Part shown: positions 1 to 6,564 of the stretch, piece by piece
How positions within the stretch are numbered: position 1 is the stretch's first letter
How the letters are laid out: each line of letters begins with the position of its first letter
Program-made: the position numbers and the translations under genes
NCBI GenBank assembly: GCA_002298885.1
Contig: DBMK01000280.1
Span: 1 to 38,244, forward strand
Reading direction: 5' to 3'
From: Anaerolineaceae bacterium UBA700
Lineage (GTDB): Bacteria; Chloroflexota; Anaerolineae; Anaerolineales; Anaerolineaceae
Length of the DNA stretch: 38,244 bases
Notes under the pieces: generated by a model
Seen by the model: only the letters and a program-made list of their open reading frames with translations
Database searches by the model: none
Told to the model about the DNA's origin: nothing

Positions 1-39
1 CCCGCACAATAAACGCCACATTCAGTGCAAAAGGTAATC

Positions 40-315
40 TTATGATTTTTGGCGGAGGTTCAGCTTTTCGCTGACGGCGCTGTAACGGCTGAAGTTCTTG
101 CTGCGCAGGTATGCCAGTAACCGGCGGCGCTGGCCAACCAGCACGAGCAAGCCGCGGCGAGAGGATTCGTCGTGCTTGTGGGTGCGCAGGTGGTTGGTCA
201 ACTGGGTGATCCGGGTGGTCAGAATTGCAATCTGAACCTCGGGGGATCCGGTATCGCCTTCGTGTGTGGCGTAATCCGTGATCACTTTTGTCTTTACTTC
301 CTTATTTAAACCCAT
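40..315 (-). CDS. rpsO: 30S ribosomal protein S15
   Basis: Primary 16S rRNA-binding protein of the small-subunit platform. The 91-residue product has the family's usual length and its hallmarks: the N-terminal [11 protein letters not shown] segment, the [21 protein letters not shown] helix-loop-helix region and a basic C-terminus (RSKNFSRY). An upstream in-frame extension to 357 exists. I chose the ATG at 315 because an AAGGAG ribosome site lies about 12 nt upstream and the family begins at this point. The gene has its own promoter at 400-427, so it can be expressed apart from the genes before it. In many bacteria pnp follows rpsO, but the window ends 39 nt past the stop, so this cannot be seen here. 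Confidence 0.97.
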   Translation of the reverse strand: MGLNKEVKTKVITDYATHEGDTGSPEVQIAILTTRITQLTNHLRTHKHDESSRRGLLVLVGQRRRLLAYLRSKNFSRYSAVSEKLNLRQKS

Positions 316-399
316 GACGTCTGCTTTCTCCTTTCTTAGTTTTCGGCAGGTCTCCATACCAGCAGCCGCAGCCGCCAGCAGGTCCAGTCAATGCTGGGG

Positions 400-427
400 A
401 TTATACCAGAAATTTTCAGTGATTCAA
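400..427 (-). promoter_or_regulatory. Sigma-70-type promoter of rpsO with extended -10
   Basis: Read on the minus strand: a -35 of TTGAAT (422-427), a 16-nt spacer, and an extended -10 TGGTATAAT (400-408). It overlaps the stop codon of the upstream helical-repeat gene. The predicted start near 393 gives a leader of about 75 nt before the rpsO ATG. The leader is GC-rich with repeated GCTGCTGG/GGCTGCGGCTGC words that could fold, a setting where S15 autoregulation would act. Any autoregulation is inference. Confidence 0.65.
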
Positions 428-1227
428 TCACGCGTGTTCAGCATCTGGCGCAGACTGGCCTGGCCTTCCGGTGAGAAAAGGGGCAATATGCGGCGAATGA
501 TGCGAATTGAGCTGGCAGGTGTAGGCGAGCCCAGGAGCTGGCGCAGGAAATACACGGTTTCGGTGGGCGAGCGGCGCGCCAGGGCTTCCAACAGGTCCTG
601 CAGGGCGTGCTGGAGCCGGGGATGGGGAGAATGGATGAAGCCGCTGACCATGCGGTAAACCGGCGGCAGGTTGAGGAACTGGCGGTCTTCGACCAGCGCT
701 TGCAGCGCCACCAGCCCCAGGCCTTGTTCAGCCGGAGAGGGTTTGTCCAGCCAGGCCTGGATGGCGTCGAGCCAGGCGGCGGGTTGTTCTTTACGCAGGC
801 GCGTTGTGGCGCCGGTGAACAAAAGGGCCAGGATTTCGGCGGGTTCCCCTGGTTTGGCCCATTCCTGGATGCATTGAATAATTGCTTGTGGCGGTTCCAG
901 AGACAACTGGCCGATCAGGAAGACGGCTAAGCGGCGAGTTTCAATGTGACAGTCGGCCCACAAGACCTCAGCCAACGCCATAGCTCCCGCCTCATCCTCT
1001 GCGTATTTGCTTTGAAATTCCAGCTCGATCTGCTGGATTACCAGCGGATGGACGTGATAGGCCAGCAGATTTGGGGTGGGCGGGACGCTGTGGCCTGCCC
1101 GGTAAACCCGGTCGGCGTAAAAATCCAGCATGGTATCCAGGCTGCGTTTGAGCTCGTCGGGACGTGAAAAAAGGGCGCCGAGGGCGGCGACCTCTTTTTT
1201 CAGGCGGGCAATTTGGACCGCGGCCAT
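424..1227 (-). CDS. All-helical HEAT/AlkD-like repeat protein
   Basis: I do not recognise a specific function. The 267-residue protein is predicted soluble and almost wholly alpha-helical, with repeated helix pairs such as ETRRLAVFLIGQLSLEPP and EQGLGLVALQALVEDRQFL, which suggests HEAT-like repeats. The ETRRLAVFLIGQL segment recalls the DNA alkylation repair (AlkD) superfamily, but no catalytic residue pattern can be assigned with confidence. It starts 16 nt after proS, so it is very likely co-transcribed with it. The GAGAGGAA before the ATG could serve as a close ribosome site. A scaffold or DNA/RNA-binding role is possible. The gene is intact. Confidence 0.7.
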   Translation of the reverse strand: MAAVQIARLKKEVAALGALFSRPDELKRSLDTMLDFYADRVYRAGHSVPPTPNLLAYHVHPLVIQQIELEFQSKYAEDEAGAMALAEVLWADCHIETRRLAVFLIGQLSLEPPQAIIQCIQEWAKPGEPAEILALLFTGATTRLRKEQPAAWLDAIQAWLDKPSPAEQGLGLVALQALVEDRQFLNLPPVYRMVSGFIHSPHPRLQHALQDLLEALARRSPTETVYFLRQLLGSPTPASSIRIIRRILPLFSPEGQASLRQMLNTRD

Positions 1228-1243
1228 TTCCTCTCTGGCCTGC

Positions 1244-2695
1244 TTAGTATGCTTTGGCGAAGTAGGCCTTCTCGTGGGCGGGCTGGCCGCACACGATGCA
1301 GCGGCCGCTGCCGCCGGGCTGTTCCATCGGCAGGCAGCGGGTGGTTGCCTTGGTGTCTGCCTTGACCTGTGCTTCGCATTCCTTGCTGCCGCACCACCAG
1401 GACAGAGCCCAGCCGTTTTCGACGACCGATTTCAGCTCTTCGTAATCCTTGGGATCGTGGATGTGTTCATCGCGGAAGGCAGCGGCTTTGGCCAACATGG
1501 ATGCCTGGATATCTTTCAGCAGGTCCGCCACCTGGGCAGAAAGCTGGCCCATGCCGAAGGTAGTTTTGCCGGCCTTGCCGGGCACGTCGCGCCTGGCCAC
1601 GGTTACCACGTCCTTCTCGACGTCCTTTGGGCCGACCTCGATGCGCAGGGGCACGCCGCGCATCTCCCAGTCGTTGAATTTAAACCCCGGGGTTACCTCG
1701 CTGCGGTCATCCACCTTGACCCGGAATTCGGCCAATTCGCGGCGTAAACGCTCGACGACCGGCATCACTTTCGCCTTTTCGTCGTCGCTGCGGGCAATGG
1801 GCACGATCACCACCTGGATTGGCGCCAGATTCGGGGGCAGCTTCAAGCCCTGATCGTCGCCGTGGGTCATGATGATCGCCCCGATGAACCGGGTCGACAG
1901 GCCCCAGGAGGTGGTCCATGCATACTGGAGAGTGTTGTTTTCATCCAGGAACTGGATATCGAAAGCCTTGGCGAAGTTCTGGCCCAGGAAATGCGAGGTG
2001 CCGGATTGGAGAGCCTTCGTGTCGCCCATCATGGCTTCGATGGTGAAGGAATTGACTGCGCCGGCAAATTTCTCAGTTTCACTTTTTCGCCCCGGGATCA
2101 CCGGCACGGCGGCGTCGTCCACGGCGAAGCGCGTGTAGATCTCGAGGATGCGCAGGGTCTCTTCCATGGCTTCTTTCGAGGCGGCGTGGGCGGTGTGGCC
2201 CTCCTGCCAGTAGAATTCCAGCGTGCGCAGGAACAGGCGGGTGCGCATTTCCCAGCGCACCACGTTGCCCCACTGGTTGATCAGGATGGGCAGGTCGCGG
2301 TACGAGCGCACCCATTTGGAATACATGGAACCGATGATCGTTTCGGACGTGGGGCGTACTACCAGTGGCTCTTCCAGCTTTTCGCCGCCACCAATGGTGA
2401 CCACGGCCAGCTCCGGCGAGAAGCCCTCCACGTGTTCCTTTTCTTTTTCCAGGAAGGACATGGGGATGAAGAGCGGGAAAGCCGCATTGGAGTGTCCGGT
2501 GGCCTTGAAACGCCGGTCCAGCGCCTGCTGGATGTTTTCCCACAGCGCCCAGCCGTAAGGCCGGACGACCATGCAGCCGCGCACCGGCGCATAATCTGCC
2601 AGTTCGGAGCGCAGGATGAGTTGGTTATACCATTCCGAATAGTTCTCGCTGCGTAAGGGCAATTTTTCTTGTGAAGTTGGTTTTTGGTCGGTCAT
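1244..2695 (-). CDS. proS: Prolyl-tRNA synthetase, archaeal/eukaryal (ThrRS-like) type
   Basis: Charges tRNA-Pro with proline in the cytoplasm. At 483 residues this is the short class II form without the INS editing insertion found in the longer bacterial type. Motif 1 region GCMVVRPYGWALWENIQ is at residues 40-56. RPTSET (114-119) binds substrate. Motif 2 spans 147-170 (RWEMRTR...LRTLEFYWQEGHT), and the motif 3 region follows GAIIMTHGDDQGL. The C-terminal domain carries the four zinc-type cysteines 435, 440, 466 and 469 and ends in the FAKAY-type tail typical of this group. No Shine-Dalgarno is visible before the ATG. The 5' region is a pyrimidine-rich word repeat on the coding strand. Confidence 0.96.
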   Translation of the reverse strand: MTDQKPTSQEKLPLRSENYSEWYNQLILRSELADYAPVRGCMVVRPYGWALWENIQQALDRRFKATGHSNAAFPLFIPMSFLEKEKEHVEGFSPELAVVTIGGGEKLEEPLVVRPTSETIIGSMYSKWVRSYRDLPILINQWGNVVRWEMRTRLFLRTLEFYWQEGHTAHAASKEAMEETLRILEIYTRFAVDDAAVPVIPGRKSETEKFAGAVNSFTIEAMMGDTKALQSGTSHFLGQNFAKAFDIQFLDENNTLQYAWTTSWGLSTRFIGAIIMTHGDDQGLKLPPNLAPIQVVIVPIARSDDEKAKVMPVVERLRRELAEFRVKVDDRSEVTPGFKFNDWEMRGVPLRIEVGPKDVEKDVVTVARRDVPGKAGKTTFGMGQLSAQVADLLKDIQASMLAKAAAFRDEHIHDPKDYEELKSVVENGWALSWWCGSKECEAQVKADTKATTRCLPMEQPGGSGRCIVCGQPAHEKAYFAKAY

Positions 2696-2714
2696 TTTGG
2701 CTCGAAAGGAGAAA

Positions 2715-2752
2715 AGAGATTAGAGAGTAGAGAATAGAGAATTGAGAGTAGA
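2715..2752. repeat. Purine-rich AGAGATTAGAGAGTAGAGAAT-type word tract
   Basis: Imperfect 7-8 nt words of the type GAGA(A/T)TAGA are repeated about five times immediately 5' of proS. They appear as CTCTAATCTC/CTATTCTCTA words on the coding strand. A short relative (CTACTAATCTCG) occurs at 11699. It does not encode protein. It occupies the place where the proS ribosome site would be expected. Confidence 0.6.
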
Positions 2753-2795
2753 TGATTCGTGAACAAGATGGAGGAAAAAATATTGCTGGTTTCTT

Positions 2796-2830
2796 CAAAT
2801 CGAAATTCGAAAATCGAAAATCGAAAATTC
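2796..2830. repeat. TCGAAAA-word intergenic repeat, copy 1
   Basis: The units AAATCGAAAATTC, TTCGAAAATCG and AAATCGAAAATTC follow each other with 7-8 nt spacing, ending at the stop codon of the LOG gene. A second, diverged copy lies at 28467-28502, 26 kb away in an unrelated gap, so this is a dispersed family rather than a local slip. Confidence 0.65.
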
Positions 2831-3370
2831 CTACCTATGATTATGATTAATTAATTCCGCGGCCTCATCCACGCTGTCGACAAACGTCAACAACTTTCGC
2901 TGCTCTTGGGCGATGTACGCGTCCTGGGCGGCAAAAAGCCGGGCGAACACCTGGCGCCAGCCGGCGCCGACCATGATTAGCGGGCGGGGGGTAAGGGCAT
3001 CGATCACCATGCGGTTCCAGGCCAGCGAAATCTCGGTCAGGGTACCTGGACCGCCAGGCAATGCCACCAGAATATCGGCGCTGTCCATCAAGGTGGTCAG
3101 CCGGTCGACCAGGGTTGGCTTCTGCCATTCTTCCTTGACCCAGGGATTGGCGGTGCTGGCTCGCCAGCGCTCGATCTCGGCGCAAGTCACGCCGATGGTG
3201 TGTCCGCCGGCCTCCGCCGCGCCGCGCGAGACGGCCTCCATGGTGCCCATGTAGCCCCCGGTAAGCACGGTATGCCCACCTTCAGCCAGCAGGCGGCCGA
3301 GGCGGATGGCCTCGATATACTCGGGCTGGCCGGGTTTAGGCGAGGCGCCACCAAAAACAGTCACTTTCAT
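2831..3370 (-). CDS. LOG-family nucleotide-binding protein (TIGR00725/00730-like)
   Basis: Rossmann-like protein of 179 residues in the LOG superfamily, once labelled lysine decarboxylase. Visible signatures are GGAS at 7-10, TGGYMGTMEAVSRG (37-50, the GGGxxGLM-type loop) and PGGPGTLTE (105-113), which carries the catalytic Glu of cytokinin-activating phosphoribohydrolases. Known members hydrolyse nucleoside 5'-monophosphates to base and ribose phosphate. The real substrate here is unknown. The start overlaps the stop of the MazG-like gene by 4 nt, so the two are translationally coupled and may both act in nucleotide-pool cleaning (inference). Confidence 0.85.
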   Translation of the reverse strand: MKVTVFGGASPKPGQPEYIEAIRLGRLLAEGGHTVLTGGYMGTMEAVSRGAAEAGGHTIGVTCAEIERWRASTANPWVKEEWQKPTLVDRLTTLMDSADILVALPGGPGTLTEISLAWNRMVIDALTPRPLIMVGAGWRQVFARLFAAQDAYIAQEQRKLLTFVDSVDEAAELINHNHR

Positions 3371-3675
3371 ATTTCAGTATCCCACGTGCGGGTATAGTTT
3401 TTGTTCAATTTATTCAGGATGGCCTTTTCAAGGTCGATTCCGCTGACGTTGGCCAATTGGAGAAGGTACAGGGCCACGTCGGCCATTTCATCGCCCAATT
3501 CCTGGCGGTCCTTGGAGACTTCGGACCATTGGAAGTGTTCCAGAATTTCCGCCGCCTCCAGGTTAAGCGAAATGGCGATATTGCGCGCCGTTTGAGCTTT
3601 GGGACTGTCTGGCTCGTACCAACCCTTGGCGCGCACAAAATCATCCATGGCCTGAGAAAGTTCTTTAATGTCCAT
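3367..3675 (-). CDS. MazG-like nucleotide pyrophosphohydrolase
   Basis: Small all-alpha NTP pyrophosphohydrolase of the MazG/RS21-C6 (dCTPase-like) group, 102 residues, which removes pyrophosphate from (d)NTPs. The metal-binding pattern is present: E40xxE43 in LEAAEILEHFQW, then E63xxD66 in ELGDEMADVALYLLQLA. The ATG at 3675 is preferred. A TTG at 3684 would add three residues. A TATAAT with extended TG sits so close to the ATG that the message would have a leader of only a few bases. The gene heads the minus-strand housekeeping operon. Confidence 0.88.
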   Translation of the reverse strand: MDIKELSQAMDDFVRAKGWYEPDSPKAQTARNIAISLNLEAAEILEHFQWSEVSKDRQELGDEMADVALYLLQLANVSGIDLEKAILNKLNKNYTRTWDTEI

Positions 3676-3686
3676 CGTCGGCAAAT

Positions 3687-3695
3687 ATTATATCA
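3687..3695 (-). promoter_or_regulatory. Extended -10 promoter giving a near-leaderless message
   Basis: On the minus strand TGATATAAT ends 11 nt before the ATG of the MazG-like gene. Transcription would start 3-4 nt before the ATG, and no Shine-Dalgarno is present, so a leaderless mRNA is likely. No good -35 is seen, as is common with an extended -10. Confidence 0.5.
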
Positions 3696-3702
3696 GAGGA
3701 TT

Positions 3703-3826
3703 GACGACAGACCATGGACGGCGGACCACAGAAAGCATATGCTCATTGCACGGCCTTTATCTGCCTGCTCTCTGTCGTCTGTGGCCTGTCGTCCATGGTC
3801 TATCACCCGTGGTTTGTCGTCCGGGT
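3703..3826. repeat. GTCGTCTGTGG/GTCCATGGTC word repeat forming an inverted repeat
   Basis: Words GACAGACCATGGACG (3705-3719) and CGTCCATGGTCTATC (3790-3804) are inverted copies with one mismatch. Between and after them are TCTGTCGTCTGTGG and ACCCGTGGTTTGTCGTC. The tract fills the gap between the divergent MazG-like and regulator genes. A related tract in the opposite orientation lies at 9100-9137. Confidence 0.65.
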
Positions 3827-3843
3827 CTTTTTCAGATTCCCCC

Positions 3844-3872
3844 TTGAGCCAAAATTCACTTTGGGTTATAAT
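3844..3872 (+). promoter_or_regulatory. Sigma-70-type promoter of the glycan cluster regulator
   Basis: -35 TTGAGC (3844-3849), exact 17-nt spacer, and a consensus -10 TATAAT (3867-3872). The start is predicted near 3879, about 19 nt before the regulator ATG. It is the best plus-strand promoter before the long co-directional glycan block. Confidence 0.65.
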
Positions 3873-3897
3873 TCAACCCGTTGAAAATACAAACATC

Positions 3898-4377
3898 ATG
3901 GACCTTACACCTGAAGACAACCGAGACCTGATCATCCTGGAGCACATCGCCAAGGATCCGGATATGACCCAGGCAAACCTGGCGATACAGCTCGGTGTAG
4001 CAATTGGCACGATCAACTGGCATTTGAAGCGGCTGATCGCCAAGGGGTACGTGAAAGCCCGAAGGGTAGAACGACGAAAACTGTCGTACATCGTCACCCC
4101 TGAAGGGATTTCCCTGCGAGCGCATATGACGCTCGATTACATTCAGAATTCTTTTCGTCTATACCGGCTCGTGCGCCAGCGCATGATTGAACAATTAGAC
4201 CAGGTACGCCTTGCCGGCTATACCTGCATCCGCCTGGAGGGCGAAGGCGACGTGGCGGACGTCTGCCGCTTGACCTGCCTGGAACAGGGGATGAGCATCG
4301 TACAAGACCGCTGTGTGCCGGTGCTGAAGGTGCGCGAATTGAAAGTCGTCATCGATTGGGACGAATGCGGGTCCTGA
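3898..4377 (+). CDS. Winged-helix regulator of the glycan cluster (MarR/EPS-associated type)
   Basis: A 159-residue DNA-binding protein. Residues 8-65 form a winged helix-turn-helix (MTQANLAIQLGVAIGTINWH recognition region, then the basic wing KARRVERRKLSYIVT). Residues 97-155 resemble a small degenerate Rossmann unit (IRLEGEGDVADVCRL, where better-kept relatives have a GAGxVA-type loop), possibly a ligand sensor. The reading frame stays open far upstream. The ATG at 3898 is chosen because it follows the promoter and begins the recognisable fold. As the first gene of the block, 19 nt before wzm, it probably regulates the cluster and perhaps itself. That role is inference. Confidence 0.8.
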   Translation: MDLTPEDNRDLIILEHIAKDPDMTQANLAIQLGVAIGTINWHLKRLIAKGYVKARRVERRKLSYIVTPEGISLRAHMTLDYIQNSFRLYRLVRQRMIEQLDQVRLAGYTCIRLEGEGDVADVCRLTCLEQGMSIVQDRCVPVLKVRELKVVIDWDECGS

Positions 4378-4396
4378 CGCTTATGGGAAGAGGGCT

Positions 4397-5248
4397 ATGG
4401 CGAGCAAAGCTTTAACATCGATCACTTATTTGAAGCCAGCTAAAGGTTGGAAAAGCCTGAACCTTTCGGACCTGTGGGCGTACCGCGAGTTGGTTTACTT
4501 CTTAATCTGGCGGGACGTCAAAGTGCGCTACAAACAGGCTGTGTTGGGAATCGCCTGGGCAATCATCCAGCCGCTGATGGTCATGGTAGTCTTCACCATC
4601 ATTTTCGGCCGGCTGGCAAACCTGAAGACTGATTCGACCATTCCCCAGGACCTGTACCCGGTGTTCAGCTATGCGGCATTGCTCCCCTGGCAGCTCTTTC
4701 AGAGCAGCCTGCAGCGGGCAGGTGTCAGCCTGGTCAGTAATTCCAACCTATTAACCAAGATTTACTTTCCGCGCTTGATCATCCCGATTTCGGCAGTCTC
4801 CGCCGGGCTGGTGGATTTCGGCTTTTCGTTCCTGGTATTGGTGGGATTGATGATCGTCTACGGCGTGCATGTGACCTGGACGGTTATCTTTCTACCTTTC
4901 CTGTTGATCCTGGCGCTGGCAACCGCCCTGGCGGTTGGCTTGTGGCTGTCGGCATTGAACGTCAAGTATCGCGACGTGCAGCAGATGATCCCGTTCCTCT
5001 TGCAGGCGTGGATGTATGCCTCTCCGGTGGCATATTCGATTGATATGATTCCGACTCATTTCCCCTGGCGCCTGATCTATGGATTGAACCCGATGACCGG
5101 CGTTATCCAGGGCTTTCGCTGGGCGCTGCTGGGCGGCAGCCCGCCAGACCAGATCATGATTATCTCGGTGATTATGGTAATTGTGCTATTGGTGTCCGGG
5201 TTATTTTATTTTCGCCGGATGGAACGCAGTTTTGCGGATACGATCTGA
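4397..5248 (+). CDS. wzm: ABC-2 type polysaccharide exporter permease (Wzm-like)
   Basis: Integral membrane half of an ABC glycan exporter, 283 residues with about six predicted membrane spans. The N-terminal amphipathic segment DLWAYRELVYFLIWRDVKVR and the following YKQAVLGIAWAIIQPLMVMV are the classic ABC-2 export permease opening. LNVKYRDVQQMIPFLLQAWM, SPVAYS and LNPMTGVIQGFRWALL are further family landmarks. It works with the ATPase encoded 24 nt downstream to flip a lipid-linked glycan across the membrane. Preceded by GAAGAGG as ribosome site. Symbol given by family similarity. Confidence 0.93.
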   Translation: MASKALTSITYLKPAKGWKSLNLSDLWAYRELVYFLIWRDVKVRYKQAVLGIAWAIIQPLMVMVVFTIIFGRLANLKTDSTIPQDLYPVFSYAALLPWQLFQSSLQRAGVSLVSNSNLLTKIYFPRLIIPISAVSAGLVDFGFSFLVLVGLMIVYGVHVTWTVIFLPFLLILALATALAVGLWLSALNVKYRDVQQMIPFLLQAWMYASPVAYSIDMIPTHFPWRLIYGLNPMTGVIQGFRWALLGGSPPDQIMIISVIMVIVLLVSGLFYFRRMERSFADTI

Positions 5249-5272
5249 TTTTTACAGAGTTTATTTGACCTT

Positions 5273-6562
5273 ATGAGCAACGTTGCTATTCGTGTCGAAC
5301 ACCTTTCAAAACGCTACCACATTGGCGTTGCCAAGTTGCGTTACGCCACGCTGCGTGATTCGCTGGTTGGGGCGGCGAACGCCCCGTTGCGCTGGTTGAA
5401 CCGCATTAGTCATCCGCAGCAGGGCGAGAACGGCGATTCACCGGACCACATTTGGGCCTTGAAGGATATTTCGTTCGATGTCAAGCAGGGACAGGTTCTC
5501 GGCATCATCGGGCGCAATGGGGCCGGCAAGAGCACGTTGCTTAAGATCCTGGCGCGGGTCACCGACCCCACTGAGGGGTACGGCGAAATCCGCGGCCGGG
5601 TCGGTTCACTGCTGGAGGTCGGCACCGGGTTCCACCCGGAGTTGACCGGGCGCGAGAACATTTACCTCAATGGCGCCATCCTGGGCATGAAGCGCTCCGA
5701 AATCGAGCGCAAGTTCGACGAGATCGTGGCATTTTCCGAGGTCGAGCAGTTCATCGACACGCCGGTCAAGCGCTATTCGAGCGGTATGTACCTGCGCCTG
5801 GCTTTTGCGGTGGCTGCCCACCTGGAGCCGGAAATCCTGGTGGTGGACGAAGTGCTGGCGGTCGGCGATGCCGAGTTTCAGCGCAAGTGCCTGGGGAAGA
5901 TGAACGATGTGGCCCAAGAAGGGCGCACCGTATTGTTCGTCAGCCACAACATGTCGGCCATCTTGCGCCTGACCCAGGAAGCGATCGTGATTGAAAAAGG
6001 CCACCTGGTGATGCGCGCCGCGACACCGCAGGCAGTGGATTATTACCTGTCGCGCGGCGATTCGCAGCAAGGCGAGCGGCTTTGGGAGCCGGACGAGATC
6101 CCGGCAACGTCGGCGCCTTATTGCCCGATTGCCCTGCGTATCCTGAACCCGCAGGGAAAAGTAACCGAGACGGTACGCTCGACCGAGCCGGTTACGGTTG
6201 AAATTGAATATGCATTATCTGCGGACATTACCGGCTTGCGCGTTGGAATTTATTTGATGAGCACGCGCGGCGAGATGATCTTTACCTCGTTCGACACGGA
6301 TGACCCCTGTCATTACGACCAGTTTTCCTCTCGCAAGGCCGGACATTATTCGAGTCGCTGCCAAATCCCGGCGGATTTCCTGAACGAAGGCCGCTACATT
6401 CTGGGAATGAATGCCAGTGCGTTCCGCGTCCGGCGTTTCTTCCAGGACGAGCAGGCATTGACCTTTACGGTAGATGCCGCCGGCGCGCCGGGCATGCAGT
6501 GGACGGAAACAAGATTAGGCGCAGTGCGCCCGCGGTTGGATTGGAAAATAGAGGCGGTGTAA
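5273..6562 (+). CDS. wzt: ABC exporter ATPase with C-terminal glycan-binding domain (Wzt-like)
   Basis: Nucleotide-binding subunit, 429 residues. The ATPase domain spans about 1-250: Walker A GRNGAGKST (80-88), signature YSSGM (168-172), Walker B ILVVDE (188-193), and the H-loop in LFVSHNM. Residues from about 285 to the end form a beta-rich extension of the Wzt C-terminal type, which in E. coli O8/O9a recognises the modified non-reducing end of the glycan before export. Its presence implies that this glycan carries a terminal cap, for which the methyltransferase at 8228 or a nonulosonic acid is a candidate (inference). Confidence 0.93.
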   Translation: MSNVAIRVEHLSKRYHIGVAKLRYATLRDSLVGAANAPLRWLNRISHPQQGENGDSPDHIWALKDISFDVKQGQVLGIIGRNGAGKSTLLKILARVTDPTEGYGEIRGRVGSLLEVGTGFHPELTGRENIYLNGAILGMKRSEIERKFDEIVAFSEVEQFIDTPVKRYSSGMYLRLAFAVAAHLEPEILVVDEVLAVGDAEFQRKCLGKMNDVAQEGRTVLFVSHNMSAILRLTQEAIVIEKGHLVMRAATPQAVDYYLSRGDSQQGERLWEPDEIPATSAPYCPIALRILNPQGKVTETVRSTEPVTVEIEYALSADITGLRVGIYLMSTRGEMIFTSFDTDDPCHYDQFSSRKAGHYSSRCQIPADFLNEGRYILGMNASAFRVRRFFQDEQALTFTVDAAGAPGMQWTETRLGAVRPRLDWKIEAV

Positions 6563-6564
6563 GT

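Noticed and set aside
1..39. Downstream flank of rpsO searched for pnp or a terminator
   Set aside because: Too short; no gene start or hairpin could be supported.
2696..2830. Word repeats considered as a CRISPR array
   Set aside because: Units are 7-13 nt, imperfect and adjacent, without uniform spacers, and no cas gene is in the window.
2831..3370. Lysine decarboxylase label for the LOG-family gene
   Set aside because: The PGGxGT motif marks the LOG phosphoribohydrolase superfamily; the decarboxylase name is historical and unsupported.
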